Source: Rhodocyclales bacterium
GTDB taxonomy: Bacteria; Pseudomonadota; Gammaproteobacteria; Burkholderiales; Rhodocyclaceae
Assembly: GCA_003105015.1 (NCBI GenBank)
Contig: PQAF01000028.1
Coordinates: forward strand, 62,001-126,000
DNA length: 64,000 bases
Reading direction: 5' to 3'
Under the pieces are notes generated by a model. That model was not told the origin of the DNA and ran no database searches. It saw only the letters and a list, made by a program, of their open reading frames with translations. Shown here one piece after another: positions 45,165-56,556 of the stretch. Every line of letters starts with the position of its first letter. Position 1 is the stretch's first letter. A program made the translations under genes and the position numbers.

Positions 45165-47450
45165 ATGCACAGCCTGTCCCGCCTCGCCAAGAAGCCGCTA
45201 CCGTTCCTCATCGCCCTCCTGCCGTTCGCGGCGCATGCGCAGGAGAGCCGCCTGGGCGAGATCGTGGTGGCCGAGCCGAAGATCGCGGTGCCCCTGAACG
45301 CCGCGGGCGTCGGCGCCGCCGAGCTGCAGTCGCTGCGTCCGGCCACCAGCGACACCGCCAGCCTGCTGCGCAACACGCCGGGCGTCAGCCTCTACGGCGC
45401 CGGCGGCGTCTCCAGCCTGCCGGCGATCCACGGCCTTGCCGACGACCGCCTGCGCATCAAGGTCGACGGCATGGATCTGATCGCCTCCTGCCCCAACCAC
45501 ATGAACTCGGCGCTGTCGTACATCGATCCGACCAACGTCGGTACGCTGAAGGTGTATGCCGGCATCACGCCGGTGAGCCTGGGCGGGGACAGCCTCGGCG
45601 GCACCATCGTCGCCGAGACGCCGGCGCCGCAATTCGCCGCGCCGGGGCAGGGCAGCCTGGTCAAGGGTCAGGTGGGTGCGTTCTACCGCAGCAACGGCAA
45701 CGCGCGCGGCGGCAACGTCACGGCCACCGTCGCCACGGAAAACCTCAACATCACGTATTCGGGCGCGCTGAGCGAATCCGGCAACTACACCGCCGGCGGC
45801 AACTTCCGCACGACGACGGCGACCGGCCGCCCCGGCCACACGCTGTCGCGCGACGAGGTCGGCTCGACGGCCTACAAGACCGCCAACCACACGCTGGGCG
45901 TCGCGTTGAAGCACGCCAACCATCTGGTCGAGGCGAAGCTGGGCTATCAGGACATGCCCTACCAGCTCTACCCGAACCAGCGCATGGACATGCTCGAGAA
46001 CACCCAGCACCGCCTGAACCTGCGCTACCTCGGCCGGTTCGACTGGGGCGGCCTGGAGGCGCGCGCCTACCACGAGAAGGTCGACCACTTCATGGATTTC
46101 GGCGACGACAAGCGCTACTGGTACGGCTCGCTCTCCGGCGCCGGCACGCCGTGCGCGCCGATCCGCTTCGCCGGCGATCCGGCCGGCACCTGCGCCGCCG
46201 GCATGCCGATGCACACGGAAAGCAGGACCACCGGCGCCTCGCTCAAGGCGGACATCGCCCTCTCGCAGCGCGATCTGCTGCGCGTCGGCGGCGAGCTGCA
46301 GCGCTACCGGCTCGACGACTGGTGGCCGGCCTCCGGCGGCGGCATGGGCCCCGGCACCTTCTGGAACATCAACGACGGCGAACGCGACCGCACGGCGCTG
46401 TTCGGCGAATGGGAGGCGCGCCCGGACACGCAGTGGATGACGCTGCTCGGCCTGCGCTACGAGCGGGTGCGCTCGGATGCCGGCGACGTGCGCGGCTACC
46501 GCACGACGGCCGGCGCGCCGGGCAGCCAGATCGCCGATGCCGCGCGCTTCAACGCGCGCGACCATGGACGCAGCGACGGCAACTGGGACTGGACCGCGCT
46601 GGCCCGCTACACGGCGGACGCGTCGCTGGACATCGAGTTCGGCCTGGCCCGCAAGGTGCGCTCGCCGAACCTGTACGAGCGCCACACCTGGTCCACCTGG
46701 CCGATGGCGGCAACGATGAACAATTTCGTCGGCGACGGCAACGGCTACATCGGCAATCCCGACCTCAAGCCGGAGAAGGCGCACACCCTGAGCGCCACTT
46801 TCGACTGGCATGCGGCCGACCGCAGTTGGGAATTCAAGGCGACGCCGTACTACACGCGCGTCACCGACTACGTCGATGCGGTGCGCTGCACGACGGCGCT
46901 CCTGCCCGGCTCGTCCTGCCCGGCCGTGAATGCGGCGACCAACCAGTTCGTGCAGCTGCGCTACGCCAACCAGTCGGCGCGCCTCTACGGGCTGGACCTC
47001 TCGGGCCATATGCCGCTGGGGAAGACGGGCTGGGGGGAATGGGGCCTGAAGGGACTGCTCAACTACGCCAACGGGCGCAACCGCGACACCGGCGACGGCC
47101 TCTACAACATCATGCCGATGAATGCCCGCATCACCCTCACGCAGCAGCTCGGCGGCTGGGACAACGGCATCGAGCTCGTGATGGTGAAGGCGAAGAACGG
47201 CGTCTCCGACGTGCGCAACGAAATCAAGACCTCGGGCTACAGCCTGGTCAACCTGCGCGCCAGCTACGCATGGAAGCGGGCGCGCGTGGACTTCGGCATC
47301 GAGAACCTGTTCGACAAGTCTTATGACCTTCCGCTCGGCGGCGCCTATACCGCCCAGGGCACGACCATGAGCATGAACGGCATCCCCTGGGGCATCGCCG
47401 TGCCCGGCATGGGCCGCTCGGCCTATGCCGGCGTCAGCATGAAGTTCTAG
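45165..47450 (+). CDS. oprC: TonB-dependent copper receptor, OprC/NosA-like
   Basis: A 761-residue outer-membrane receptor. Signal peptide (about 1-25, FAAHAQ). The plug domain has LPAIHGLADDRLRIKVDGMD, and ASCPNHMNSALSYIDP contains C109-xxx-M113, the copper-binding CxxxM motif of OprC. A 22-strand barrel ends with Phe (SMKF). Methionine- and histidine-rich loops (AAGMPMHTES) fit copper capture. OprC-type receptors take up copper for nitrous oxide reductase or other enzymes. It is monocistronic. Confidence 0.87.
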   Translation: MHSLSRLAKKPLPFLIALLPFAAHAQESRLGEIVVAEPKIAVPLNAAGVGAAELQSLRPATSDTASLLRNTPGVSLYGAGGVSSLPAIHGLADDRLRIKVDGMDLIASCPNHMNSALSYIDPTNVGTLKVYAGITPVSLGGDSLGGTIVAETPAPQFAAPGQGSLVKGQVGAFYRSNGNARGGNVTATVATENLNITYSGALSESGNYTAGGNFRTTTATGRPGHTLSRDEVGSTAYKTANHTLGVALKHANHLVEAKLGYQDMPYQLYPNQRMDMLENTQHRLNLRYLGRFDWGGLEARAYHEKVDHFMDFGDDKRYWYGSLSGAGTPCAPIRFAGDPAGTCAAGMPMHTESRTTGASLKADIALSQRDLLRVGGELQRYRLDDWWPASGGGMGPGTFWNINDGERDRTALFGEWEARPDTQWMTLLGLRYERVRSDAGDVRGYRTTAGAPGSQIADAARFNARDHGRSDGNWDWTALARYTADASLDIEFGLARKVRSPNLYERHTWSTWPMAATMNNFVGDGNGYIGNPDLKPEKAHTLSATFDWHAADRSWEFKATPYYTRVTDYVDAVRCTTALLPGSSCPAVNAATNQFVQLRYANQSARLYGLDLSGHMPLGKTGWGEWGLKGLLNYANGRNRDTGDGLYNIMPMNARITLTQQLGGWDNGIELVMVKAKNGVSDVRNEIKTSGYSLVNLRASYAWKRARVDFGIENLFDKSYDLPLGGAYTAQGTTMSMNGIPWGIAVPGMGRSAYAGVSMKF

Positions 47451-47469
47451 CCGGCGGGCCTGCCGGCCC

Positions 47470-47493
47470 AAAGTCAGTCCCCGCGGCACGGCG
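47470..47493 (+). repeat. 24-bp REP-like repeat after the copper receptor
   Basis: AAAGTCAGTCCCCG, CGGC, ACGGCG, in the intergenic gap before the signalling genes. Confidence 0.75.
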
Positions 47494-47615
47494 CGCCGGT
47501 GCCGCGGGCGGCTCTCCTGTACTGCCCCCTATCGCCGCCATGAAGCCGTCCGGGCCGTGACCTGCCGGACGCGATGACGGTATGATGCAGTCAGGCAAGT
47601 TCTGGAGACGCCTGC

Positions 47616-49403
47616 ATGACGCGCGCGCTGATCGTCGACGACCGGCCGGAAAACCGCTACCTGCTGCGCACCCTGCTGAAGGGCCGCGGCTACGACGTGG
47701 CGGAGGCCGAGCATGGCGCCGCGGCGCTGGCCAAGGCGCGCCAGCAGCTGCCGGACATCGTCGTCAGCGACCTGCTGATGCCGGTGATGGACGGCTACAC
47801 CCTGCTGCGCGAATGGCGGGGCGATGCGGCGCTCGCCCGCATCCCCTTCATCGTCTACACCTCGACGTACACCGAATCGGACGACGAGAAGCTGGCGCGC
47901 GATCTCGGCGCCGACGCCTTCATCGTCAAGCCGGCCGAGCCGGAGGACTTCGTCCGGCGCCTGGAAGCGGTGCTGTCCCAGGCTCGGGAGGGCGCCCTGC
48001 CGGCGCACGCGCCGGCGCAGGACGGGGAGGCGACGCTCAAGCTGTACAACGCGGTGCTGGTGAGGAAGCTGGAGAAGCGGACCCTGCAGCTCGAGCAGCG
48101 CGTCGCCGAGCTGGCGGCCTCGCAGGCGCAGATCCAGCGCCTCAACCGCCTCTACATGGCGCTCAGCGAAACCAACCATGCCATCGTGCAGACCGCCGAG
48201 CGCGAGGCGCTGTTCGACAAGGTCTGCCGGATTGCCGTCACGCGCGGCGGCTTCGTGCTGGCCTGGATCGGGCTGCTCGATGCGCGCAGCGGAGAGATCG
48301 TTCCCGTCGCCTCCAACGGCGGCAGCGAGGACTGGTTCGCGCGGCTGCAGCCTTTCACGGTTCGCGGTGCGCGCCGGGTGCCGGTCGAACACGCCGTCGG
48401 CGACGGGCGCATGTATTTCTGCAACGACCTGGCCGCGGCACCCGAGTACGCGGCGATCCGCGATGCGCTCGAACAGGCGGGCCTGCGGGCTGCGGCGTCG
48501 CTGCCGCTGAGCCTGGGCGGGCATGTCGTCGGCGCGCTCAGCCTGTTCGCCGGCGAGCGGAATTTCTTCGACGACAAGCTGACGGACCTGGTCTGCGAGA
48601 TGGCGCAGGACGTGTCCTTCGCCCTCGAGAATTTCGAGAAGGAAAGCCTGCGCCGCGAGACGGAGGAGGAGCTGCGCCTCGCCAACGTCGAGCTGGAGGC
48701 GCGCGTGGCGGCGCGCACCGCCGAGCTGGCCGCGGCCAACAAGGAGCTGGAGGCCTTCGCCTACTCGGCTTCGCACGACCTGCGCGCCCCGCTGCGCGGC
48801 ATCGACGGCTTCAGCCGCATCCTGCAGGAGGACTACGGCGACAGGCTCGACGAGACGGGACGCAGCCATATCGAGCGCGTCCGCCGCGCCGCCCAGCACA
48901 TGGGCGAACTGATCGACGACCTGCTCAACCTGTCGATGGCCGGCCGCCAGGAAATGCAGCCGGGCACGGTCGACCTGAGCGGGATGGCGCAGGAGCTGAT
49001 CGGCGAGCTGACCCAGGGCGTCGCGCAGCGCGAGCTGGATATCCGCGTTGCGCCGGGCTGCACGGCGACCGGCGATGCCCGCCTGTTGCGCGTGGCGCTG
49101 CGCAACCTGCTCGACAACGCGCTGAAGTACACCTCGCACCAGCCGCGTGCCCGCATCGAGTTCGGCCGCGCACAGTCGGACGGACTGCCGGTGTTCCTGG
49201 TGCGCGACAACGGCGCCGGCTTCGACATGCAGTTCGCCGGGCGCCTGTTCGAACCTTTCCAGCGACTGCATCCGCGCGAGCAGTTCGACGGCACCGGCGT
49301 CGGCCTCGCCACCGTCGCCCGCGTGGTGGCGCGCCATGGCGGCCGCATCTGGGCCGAAGCGGCGCCCGGCGCCGGCGCGACGTTCTATTTCACGCTGTCC
49401 TGA
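47616..49403 (+). CDS. Receiver-GAF-histidine kinase
   Basis: A 595-residue soluble protein. It has an N-terminal receiver (D52 in [13 protein letters not shown]), a coiled coil, a GAF domain (about 170-335: [40 protein letters not shown]), then a kinase with H387 in [18 protein letters not shown] and ATPase boxes [21 protein letters not shown] and [11 protein letters not shown]. This phytochrome-like kinase order is common in proteins that relay from an upstream kinase. There is no membrane segment. It lies in a cluster of signalling genes whose input is unknown. Confidence 0.9.
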   Translation: MTRALIVDDRPENRYLLRTLLKGRGYDVAEAEHGAAALAKARQQLPDIVVSDLLMPVMDGYTLLREWRGDAALARIPFIVYTSTYTESDDEKLARDLGADAFIVKPAEPEDFVRRLEAVLSQAREGALPAHAPAQDGEATLKLYNAVLVRKLEKRTLQLEQRVAELAASQAQIQRLNRLYMALSETNHAIVQTAEREALFDKVCRIAVTRGGFVLAWIGLLDARSGEIVPVASNGGSEDWFARLQPFTVRGARRVPVEHAVGDGRMYFCNDLAAAPEYAAIRDALEQAGLRAAASLPLSLGGHVVGALSLFAGERNFFDDKLTDLVCEMAQDVSFALENFEKESLRRETEEELRLANVELEARVAARTAELAAANKELEAFAYSASHDLRAPLRGIDGFSRILQEDYGDRLDETGRSHIERVRRAAQHMGELIDDLLNLSMAGRQEMQPGTVDLSGMAQELIGELTQGVAQRELDIRVAPGCTATGDARLLRVALRNLLDNALKYTSHQPRARIEFGRAQSDGLPVFLVRDNGAGFDMQFAGRLFEPFQRLHPREQFDGTGVGLATVARVVARHGGRIWAEAAPGAGATFYFTLS

Positions 49404-49462
49404 TGCGCCTGCCCGGCCGGGCAGGTATGATTCCGGCATCATCGGTCCGCGGCGGGGGCGAC

Positions 49463-50722
49463 ATGTCGAGGCGAACGAGGGGGATCAGGGCGGCCCGCCG
49501 CGCGGCCTGGCTGCTGTTCCTTGCGCTCGGCTCCGCCCGGGCCGGCGGCCTTTCCGATGCGCTGGTGCGCGACAGCGAAGTCACGCTGCACTTCCGTTCG
49601 CATTACCTCGACCGCAACCGCACGCCCGGCAACGACAGCCTGGCTTGGGCGGCGGGCGGCTGGCTGGGCTACCGTTCCGGCTGGCTGGCCGATGCGCTGC
49701 GCCTCGGCGTGACGGTGCATACCTCGCGGAAGCTGCACGGCCCGTCGGACCAGGACGGCGCCGCGCTGCTGCTGGCCGGCCAGCGCAGCTACACGGTGGC
49801 GGGCGAGGCCTTCGGCGCAGTGCGGCACGACGGCCACACGCTGACGGCGGGGCGCTTCCTGGTCAACCAGTTCGAGGTCAACCCGCAGGACACCCGCATG
49901 ACGCCGCGCACCTTCCAGGGGCTCTCGCTCGCCGGCAAGGCGGGCGGCGTCGAATACTACGTCGCCCGCCTCGACAGGATGAAGGCGCGCAACTGGGATT
50001 ACTTCGAGAACGTCGCCGATGTCGCCGGCGCGCCGGCGGGGACGCACAGGCCGATGTGGCTGGTCAGCGCACGCGGCGCGCCGGGCGAGAACCTGAGCCT
50101 CGGCTTCGCCCGCTACCACGTGCGCGACATCCTGGCGTCGACCTATGCCGATGCGGCGTGGACCGTCCCCGTCGGCGCCGACACCCGGCTGCGCCTGGGC
50201 GGGCAGGCCTTCCGCCAGGGCAGCACCGGCCAGCGGCTGCTGACGGGCGCCGCCTTCGACACCTGGATCGCCGGCCTCAAGGCCGACCTGATCCACGGCC
50301 CGCTGGCGCTCTCGGGCATCGCCATGAAGACCGGCCGCGGCGCCGCCTACCGCATGCCCTACGGTTCCTGGGCCGGCTACACCAGCCGCATCATCAACAA
50401 CTTCAACCGCGCCGGGGAGGAGGTGTGGGCCGTCGACGCCGCCGTCGACTTCGCCCGCCTGGGGGCGCCGGGGCTGGGCCTCTACGCCTCGGCGACGGTC
50501 GGCCGCAATGCCATCGACGCCGCCACCGGCGCCGCGCTGTCGCGCAACACGGAATACGACCTCTCGGTGGACTACCGTTTCACCGCCGACGGCTGGCCGC
50601 AGTGGGCGAAGCCGCTGTGGCTGCGCGCGCGGACGGCGCGCTTCGAGCAGAGGCTGGGGGGCGCGAGCACGGTCACCACCGAGCATCACCTCATACTCAA
50701 CTACGCCTTCGTCATCAAATGA
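49463..50722 (+). CDS. OprD-family outer-membrane porin
   Basis: A 419-residue protein with a signal peptide (ending SARAGG). The barrel is of the OprD type: [90 protein letters not shown] and a C-terminal LNYAFVIK. OprD channels pass small carboxylates and amino acids. It lies between kinases, 60 nt after the GAF kinase and 41 nt before the hybrid kinase, so it may supply the ligand sensed by the latter. That is inference. Confidence 0.85.
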   Translation: MSRRTRGIRAARRAAWLLFLALGSARAGGLSDALVRDSEVTLHFRSHYLDRNRTPGNDSLAWAAGGWLGYRSGWLADALRLGVTVHTSRKLHGPSDQDGAALLLAGQRSYTVAGEAFGAVRHDGHTLTAGRFLVNQFEVNPQDTRMTPRTFQGLSLAGKAGGVEYYVARLDRMKARNWDYFENVADVAGAPAGTHRPMWLVSARGAPGENLSLGFARYHVRDILASTYADAAWTVPVGADTRLRLGGQAFRQGSTGQRLLTGAAFDTWIAGLKADLIHGPLALSGIAMKTGRGAAYRMPYGSWAGYTSRIINNFNRAGEEVWAVDAAVDFARLGAPGLGLYASATVGRNAIDAATGAALSRNTEYDLSVDYRFTADGWPQWAKPLWLRARTARFEQRLGGASTVTTEHHLILNYAFVIK

Positions 50723-50763
50723 GGCTATATTCCGGGGTAGCCGACAAGCGCCCTCGATCCGCC

Positions 50764-53700
50764 ATGAAGCTGCCACGCCTCCTGATGCCGCTTGCCCTTT
50801 CCGCCTGGCTGTTCGCCATGGCCGGGGCGTGGCTCGCCGCGAGCCCGGCGCATGCCCAGCAGCGCACGGTGACGATCGGGCTGTACGAGAACGCCCCGAA
50901 AATCTACACGGCCGCCAACGGCAAGCCGGCCGGCCTCTTCGTCGAGCTGATCGAGGCGGTGGCGAAGAAGGAGGGCTGGCGCCTGCGCTACGACCGCTGC
51001 GACTGGGCGGCGTGCCTGCAGCGGCTGGAGGAGGGACAGCTCGACCTGATGCCCGACGTGGCGTTTTCGTCGGAGCGCGCCAAGCGCTTCAGCTTCCACC
51101 GCGTCTCGGTGGCCAACAGCTGGTCGCAGATGTACTCGCACCCCGACCTCCTCATTCAGGAACTCGCCGACCTCGCCGGCATGCGCGTGGCGGTGCTGGA
51201 AGGCGGCATCCAGCAGGGCTTCCTGGAGCAGCTCGTCGGCGGCAGCAAGATCCCCTACGAGGCGGTGCCGGTGGCCTCGCTCGACGAGGGCTACCGGGCG
51301 GTGGTCGACCGCAAGGCGGACGTGGTGGTGACCAACAGCTTCTTCGCCGCGCACAACGGCCACAAGTATCACCTTGTCGAGACGCCGATCGTCTTCCTGC
51401 CCTCGACGCTGTATTTCGTCGCCGCCAAGGGGCGAAACGCCGAACTGCTCGACCGCATCGACGCCAACCTGATCGCCTGGCGCATCGACGCCGACTCGGT
51501 CTATTTCGACGCCCTGCACCGCGCCCTGGCGGCGCCGCCGGAGGTGCTGGTGCCGTACTGGGTGCGCTGGATCTTCGGCGGGCTGGGCGCCGGGCTGGCG
51601 CTGCTGGGCGGCATCAGCCTGCTGCTGCGCTGGAAGGTCGAGCAGCGCACGCGGGACCTGAAGCAGACGGCGAAGGAACTCGAGGACGAGCGCGCCAACC
51701 TCGAGCGCATCGTGGACGAGCGCACGGCGCAGCTGGCGGCGGCCAAGGAGGAGGCCGAGCGGCTGACGCGGGTGAAGAGCGACTTCCTCGCCAACATGAG
51801 CCACGAGATCCGCACGCCGATGAACGCCATCATCGGCATGTCCTACCTGGCGCTGCAGACCGATCTCGACAAGAAGCAGCGCAACTACGTCGAGAAGGTG
51901 CACCGCGCCGGCGAGAACCTGCTCGGCATCATCAACGACATCCTCGACTTCTCGAAGATCGAGGCCGGCAAGCTGACCATGGAGCGGACCGACTTCCGGC
52001 TCGAGGACGTCATGGACAACCTCGCCAACCTGGTCGGCTTCAAGGCCGAGGACAAGGGGCTGGAGCTGCTGTTCCAGACGGCGCCGGACTTGCCCACCGC
52101 GCTGGTGGGCGATCCGCTGCGCCTCGGCCAGATCCTCACCAACCTCGGCAACAACGCCGTGAAATTCACCGATGCCGGCGAGATCGTCGTCGGCGCCGAG
52201 CCGGCGGAGCAGTCCGGGGACGAGGCCGAGCTGCATTTCTGGGTGCGCGACACCGGCATCGGCATGACGCCGGAGCAGTGCGGCAAGCTGTTCCAGTCCT
52301 TCAGCCAGGCCGACGCATCGACCACGCGCAAGTTCGGCGGCACCGGGCTCGGCCTCGCCATCTCGAAAAGCCTGGTCGAGCTGATGGGGGGAAGCATCTG
52401 GGTCGAGAGCCAGCCCGGCAAGGGCTCCACCTTCCACTTCCGCGCCCGCTTCGGCCTGCAGGCCGATCCGAAGCCGCGCCGCATCTTCCGTGCCGACGAG
52501 CTGGCGGGCGTGCGCGTGCTGGTGGTCGACGACAACGCCTCGGCGCGGGAGATCCTCTCCGGGATGGCGCGCAACTTCGGCCTCGACGTGGAGGTCGCCT
52601 CCGACGGTCGCCAGGCGCTGCAGATGATCGCCGAGGCGGACAGGAAGGCATTGCCCTACGACCTGGTGCTGATGGACTGGAAGATGCCGGCGATGGACGG
52701 CGTGGAGACCGTCCAGCGCCTGCAGGAGGACTACGTGATGCGGACGCCGGCCGTGATCATGGTGACGGCCTACGGGCGCGAGGAGGCGACCGGCGCCGCC
52801 GAACGGCGCGGGGTGGTGCTCAAATCCGTGCTGCCCAAGCCGGTGACGCCGTCCGCCCTGCTCGAGGCCATCGGCGAGGCGCTGGGCCGGGGCGTCGTCG
52901 TCGAGACGCGCGCCGGCGAGCGGGTGGACGACCACGCCGCGGCCATGGAAAGGCTGCGGGGCGCGCGCGTGCTGCTGGTCGAGGACAACGAGATGAACCA
53001 GGAGCTGGCACTCGAGCTCCTGAAGCAGGCCGGCATGGAGGTGGCGGTGGCCGGCAACGGCCGGGAGGCCCTCGACATGCTGGCCCGGGACGCCGGTTTC
53101 GACGGCGTGCTGATGGATTGCCAGATGCCGGTGATGGACGGCTACACCGCCGCCCGCGAAATCCGCCGCAACCCGGCGTTGCGCGGCATGCCGATCGTCG
53201 CCATGACGGCGAATGCCATGGCCGGCGACCGCGAGAAGGTGCTGGAGGCCGGCATGAACGACCACATCGCCAAGCCGCTCAACGTCGGCGAGATGTTCGC
53301 CACCATCGCGAAGTGGGTCAAACCGTCCGGCGTGAAAGTCAGTCCCGGCGGGACGGCGCTGCCGGCGCCGGAAGCGGCTCCCGCCGACCTGCCCGCGCTG
53401 CCGGGCATCGACGTCAAGGCCGGCCTCGCCACCACCATGAACAACCGCAGGCTCTACACGAGGCTGCTGCTCAAGTTCCGCGACAGCCAGCGCGATTTCG
53501 CGGCGCAGTTCGCCGCGGCGCGCGTCGACGCCGATCCGGCGGCGGCCACGCGCTGCGCCCACACCCTGAAGGGCGTGGCCGGCAACATCGGGGCGAAGGG
53601 CGTGCAGGCGGCGGCTGCCGAACTGGAGCATGCCTGCTCGGTGGGGGCCCCGGAGGAGCGCGTCGCGGCGCTGCTGGACAAGGTGGCGCGCGCGCTCGAT

Positions 53701-53991
53701 CCGGTCGTCGAAGGCCTCGGCAAAGTCAGCCTCGACGAGACGGCGCCCGCCGCGGGACCGGCGGCGGCCGTCACGCCGGAGTCGCTCCTGCCGCAGGTCA
53801 GGCAGCTCATGCAGTTGCTGGCCGAGAGCGACACCGAGGCCGTCGACCTGTGGGAGGCAAGGCAGGACGCCTTCAAGGCGGCCTTCCCCGGCCACTGGCA
53901 GACGATCGCCGCCGGCCTCGGCAAATTCGATTTCGAGGCGGCGCTGGCCGCGCTGAGGCAGGCCGCCGACGCCGCCGGCCTGGAGGCATGA
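50764..53991 (+). CDS. Hybrid sensor kinase with periplasmic solute-binding domain
   Basis: A 1075-residue protein in the order signal peptide (about 1-32), SBP_bac_3 domain (33-255: [22 protein letters not shown]), membrane helix ([19 protein letters not shown]), coiled coil, HisKA with H347 ([18 protein letters not shown]), HATPase (GTGLGLAIS), receiver 1 ([11 protein letters not shown]), receiver 2 ([12 protein letters not shown]) and Hpt ([13 protein letters not shown]). The layout is that of BvgS/EvgS kinases. A REP-like repeat supplies VKVSPGGTA in the receiver-Hpt linker. The binding domain probably senses an amino acid or organic acid. The HD-GYP gene follows 37 nt later. Confidence 0.93.
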   Translation: MKLPRLLMPLALSAWLFAMAGAWLAASPAHAQQRTVTIGLYENAPKIYTAANGKPAGLFVELIEAVAKKEGWRLRYDRCDWAACLQRLEEGQLDLMPDVAFSSERAKRFSFHRVSVANSWSQMYSHPDLLIQELADLAGMRVAVLEGGIQQGFLEQLVGGSKIPYEAVPVASLDEGYRAVVDRKADVVVTNSFFAAHNGHKYHLVETPIVFLPSTLYFVAAKGRNAELLDRIDANLIAWRIDADSVYFDALHRALAAPPEVLVPYWVRWIFGGLGAGLALLGGISLLLRWKVEQRTRDLKQTAKELEDERANLERIVDERTAQLAAAKEEAERLTRVKSDFLANMSHEIRTPMNAIIGMSYLALQTDLDKKQRNYVEKVHRAGENLLGIINDILDFSKIEAGKLTMERTDFRLEDVMDNLANLVGFKAEDKGLELLFQTAPDLPTALVGDPLRLGQILTNLGNNAVKFTDAGEIVVGAEPAEQSGDEAELHFWVRDTGIGMTPEQCGKLFQSFSQADASTTRKFGGTGLGLAISKSLVELMGGSIWVESQPGKGSTFHFRARFGLQADPKPRRIFRADELAGVRVLVVDDNASAREILSGMARNFGLDVEVASDGRQALQMIAEADRKALPYDLVLMDWKMPAMDGVETVQRLQEDYVMRTPAVIMVTAYGREEATGAAERRGVVLKSVLPKPVTPSALLEAIGEALGRGVVVETRAGERVDDHAAAMERLRGARVLLVEDNEMNQELALELLKQAGMEVAVAGNGREALDMLARDAGFDGVLMDCQMPVMDGYTAAREIRRNPALRGMPIVAMTANAMAGDREKVLEAGMNDHIAKPLNVGEMFATIAKWVKPSGVKVSPGGTALPAPEAAPADLPALPGIDVKAGLATTMNNRRLYTRLLLKFRDSQRDFAAQFAAARVDADPAAATRCAHTLKGVAGNIGAKGVQAAAAELEHACSVGAPEERVAALLDKVARALDPVVEGLGKVSLDETAPAAGPAAAVTPESLLPQVRQLMQLLAESDTEAVDLWEARQDAFKAAFPGHWQTIAAGLGKFDFEAALAALRQAADAAGLEA
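53335..53358 (+). repeat. 24-bp REP-like repeat inside the hybrid kinase gene
   Basis: AAAGTCAGTCCCGG, CGGG, ACGGCG, in frame in the linker between receiver 2 and Hpt (KVSPGGTA). Confidence 0.7.
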
Positions 53992-54028
53992 TCACGCACT
54001 GACCACGGCAGGGCCGCAAGGGAGGAAC

Positions 54029-55195
54029 ATGGAAAGCGATCTCGACTTCGTCGCAAAGCCCACGGTGCTGGTGGTGGACGATGCGCCGGACAATCTCGCG
54101 CTGATGAGCGGGCTGCTCAAGGACCACTACAAGGTCAAGGTCGCCAACAGCGGCGAGAAGGCCTTGAAGATCGCGCTGTCGGACAGCCCGCCCGACCTGA
54201 TCCTGCTCGACATCCTGATGCCCGGCATGACCGGTTACGAGGTGTGCGAGCGCCTGACCGCCGATCCGGCGGCGCGCGACATCCCCATCATCTTCCTCAC
54301 CGCCAAGGCCGAGGTCGAGGACGAGCGGGCCGGGCTGGAAATGGGCGCCGTGGACTACATCACCAAGCCGGTCAGCCCGCCGATCGTGCTGGCCCGCGTG
54401 AAGAACCACCTGGCGCTGAAGGCGCACGCCGACTTCCTGCGCAGCAAGAGCGAGTTCCTGGAAACCGAGGTGGCCCGTCGCACGCGCGAGGTGGCGGCGA
54501 TCCAGGACGTGACCATCTTCACCATGGCCTCGATGGCCGAGACGCGCGATTCGGAGACGGGCAACCACATCCGCCGCACGCAGTTCTACATCAAGGTGCT
54601 CGCCGAGCGGCTCTGCCAGCATCCGCGCTTCGCGGCGACCCTGAGCCCGGTCTACATCAACCTGCTCTTCAAGTCGGCGCCGCTGCACGACATCGGCAAG
54701 GTCGGCATCCCGGACCGCATCCTGCTCAAGCCGGGTCGCCTGACGCCGGAGGAATTCGAGATCATGAAGACGCACACCACGCTGGGGCGCGACGCCATCC
54801 AGGCCGCCGAGGACCGGCTTGGCATGCGCGTCGAGTTCCTCACGCTCGCCAAGGAGATTGCCTACGGCCACCAGGAGAAGTGGGACGGCTCGGGCTATCC
54901 CGAGGGCAGCGCCGGCGACGCCATTCCTGTCTCGGCCAGGCTGATGGCGGTGGCCGACGTCTACGATGCGCTGATCAGCCGGCGCGTCTACAAGGAACCC
55001 TTCCCGCACGCCAAGGCCGTGGAGATCATGGCCGAGGGAAAGGGCAGTCACTTCGATCCGGACATCCTCGACGCCTTCCTCGCCCTGCAGGACGAATTCC
55101 GCGCCATCGCGGCGCGCCATGCCGACTCGGATCAGGACATGGAACAGAAGAAGGAGCAGCTCGAGCGCTTCATCGGCCAGACCCCGGCCGCCTGA
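54029..55195 (+). CDS. Response regulator with HD-GYP domain
   Basis: A 388-residue protein. The receiver has D61 (LILLDILMPGMTGYEV) and YITKPVSPP. A helical linker leads to the HD-GYP phosphodiesterase domain (about 155-360): HDIGKVGIPDRILLKP, HTTLGRDAI, GHQEKWDGSGYPEG and DVYDALISRRVYKEP. The HD and GYP residues are intact, so it should hydrolyse cyclic di-GMP. It is likely phosphorylated by the hybrid kinase upstream. Confidence 0.94.
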   Translation: MESDLDFVAKPTVLVVDDAPDNLALMSGLLKDHYKVKVANSGEKALKIALSDSPPDLILLDILMPGMTGYEVCERLTADPAARDIPIIFLTAKAEVEDERAGLEMGAVDYITKPVSPPIVLARVKNHLALKAHADFLRSKSEFLETEVARRTREVAAIQDVTIFTMASMAETRDSETGNHIRRTQFYIKVLAERLCQHPRFAATLSPVYINLLFKSAPLHDIGKVGIPDRILLKPGRLTPEEFEIMKTHTTLGRDAIQAAEDRLGMRVEFLTLAKEIAYGHQEKWDGSGYPEGSAGDAIPVSARLMAVADVYDALISRRVYKEPFPHAKAVEIMAEGKGSHFDPDILDAFLALQDEFRAIAARHADSDQDMEQKKEQLERFIGQTPAA

Positions 55196-55210
55196 GGCCG
55201 CCCGGATGGG

Positions 55211-55672
55211 TCAGACGTAGCGCCGCGCGATCATCTCGGCGGCGCAGGCGGGCTTGTGCTGGCCCTCGATCTCGACGAGGACGTGCCAGGCGTACTGGAT
55301 GCCGCCGGGGATGTCTTCCAGGCTGGCCAGGGTGAAGCGCGCGCGGATGCGATCGCCAGAGCGCACGGGGGCGGAGAAGCGCACGCGGTTGAGGCCGTAG
55401 TTGATGCTCATGCGGCCGCCCTGCACGTCGAGCGTCTCCAGCATCAGGTGCGGGATCAGCGACAGCGTCAGGTAGCCGTGGGCGATGGTCGCGCCGAAGG
55501 GCGATTCGGCCTTGGCGCGCACCGGGTCGACGTGGATCCACTGGTGGTCGCCGGTGGCGTCGGCGAAGCGGTCGATGCGGTCCTGGTCGACGCTCAGCCA
55601 GTCGCTCGTCGCGACTTCCTTGCCGACCCATTGCTTGAGTTCGTCCAGGTTCCCGATGGTGATCTTGGGCAT
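55211..55672 (-). CDS. MaoC-family (R)-specific enoyl-CoA hydratase
   Basis: A 153-residue hot-dog-fold protein. The hydratase-2 motif is ATGDHQWIHVDPVRAKAESPFGATIAHGYLTLSL with the catalytic Asp/His pair. It hydrates trans-2-enoyl-CoA. It is the last gene of the minus-strand operon and one of two MaoC proteins in it. The start at 55672 follows the stop of the alpha/beta hydrolase by 2 nt. Confidence 0.9.
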   Translation of the reverse strand: MPKITIGNLDELKQWVGKEVATSDWLSVDQDRIDRFADATGDHQWIHVDPVRAKAESPFGATIAHGYLTLSLIPHLMLETLDVQGGRMSINYGLNRVRFSAPVRSGDRIRARFTLASLEDIPGGIQYAWHVLVEIEGQHKPACAAEMIARRYV

Positions 55673-55674
55673 GC

Positions 55675-56556
55675 TCAGTTCTCGATGAATTCCCGGATCA
55701 TACGGTTTACTTCCTCCGGCCGCTCGTGGACGACCCAGTGCGAGGCGTCGGGGATGCGCTTCAGCGTGAGCTGCGGCACCAGCGCCTCGAGGCCGTCGAG
55801 CAACCCCGGCAGCAGTGCCGTGTCGCGCTCGCCCCAGATCGCCAGGGTCGGCACGCGCACGGCGAAGTCCTCGGGCCTGAGGTCGAGGGCGGCGGCGCCG
55901 GGCTCCTCCGGCGTGGCCGGGTGCAGCGGCGAGGCGCGGTAGAAGTTGAGGCTGGCGTCCATCGCGCCGGGTTGTGTCCATGCCTCGCGGTAGCGCGCCA
56001 GCAGTTCGGGCGTCAGCCAGCGCGGGTCGGCAGTCGACTGCGAGAGCATGGCGGCGAGCCGGGCGCAGTCGTCCTCCAGCAGCTTCTCCGCCGCGCCGGG
56101 CCGGCGCAGCCAGTTCATGTAGGCGCTCGCCTGCTGCTGCGCCGGGCTGTCGCGCAGCGCGCGGGCGAAGGCCACCGGGTGCGGCGAGTTGATGATGACC
56201 AGCTTCTCGATGTACTCCGGATGCGCGGCGGCGAGGTTCCAGGCCGCGGCGCCGCCCCAGTCGTGGGCCACGACGATGGAGGGCCGGCCGCCAAGGTGGT
56301 CGATCAGCCGGCGCAGGTCGGCGACGAGGTGCTTCGGGCGGTAGGCCTTGACGTCGGTCGGCTTGCCGGAGAGGTTGTGGCCGCGCAGGTCGGGCGCCAC
56401 GGCGTGGTGGTCGCGCGAGAATTCCGCCAGCTGCGCCTGCCAGGCGTGCCAGAACTCGGGAAAGCCGTGCACGAAAAGCATGAGCGGGCCGTCGCCGGCG
56501 TTGACGTAGTGCAGGCGCACGTCGTCGAAATCCACATAATGATGTTGCAGATTCAC
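55675..56556 (-). CDS. Alpha/beta hydrolase, epoxide-hydrolase-like
   Basis: A 293-residue hydrolase. VHGFPEFWHAWQAQL gives the HGFP oxyanion motif. The nucleophile elbow AHDWGGAAAWNLAAAHPEYI carries Asp. The C-terminal His is in DASHWVVHERPEEVN. With Asp as nucleophile, epoxide hydrolase or dehalogenase chemistry is more likely than esterase. The start overlaps the stop of the ComB-like gene by 4 nt. Substrate unknown. Confidence 0.88.
   Translation of the reverse strand: MNLQHHYVDFDDVRLHYVNAGDGPLMLFVHGFPEFWHAWQAQLAEFSRDHHAVAPDLRGHNLSGKPTDVKAYRPKHLVADLRRLIDHLGGRPSIVVAHDWGGAAAWNLAAAHPEYIEKLVIINSPHPVAFARALRDSPAQQQASAYMNWLRRPGAAEKLLEDDCARLAAMLSQSTADPRWLTPELLARYREAWTQPGAMDASLNFYRASPLHPATPEEPGAAALDLRPEDFAVRVPTLAIWGERDTALLPGLLDGLEALVPQLTLKRIPDASHWVVHERPEEVNRMIREFIEN

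Noticed and set aside
45198..47489. 763-codon minus-strand frame
   Set aside because: It is a shadow of the TonB receptor gene; no recognisable domains, and the plus-strand product has signal peptide, plug and barrel features.
50725..53895. 1056-codon open frame on the minus strand
   Set aside because: It lies exactly opposite the hybrid kinase gene and is rich in Arg, His, Leu and Gly without any family motif. Long antisense frames are expected in DNA of this GC content.
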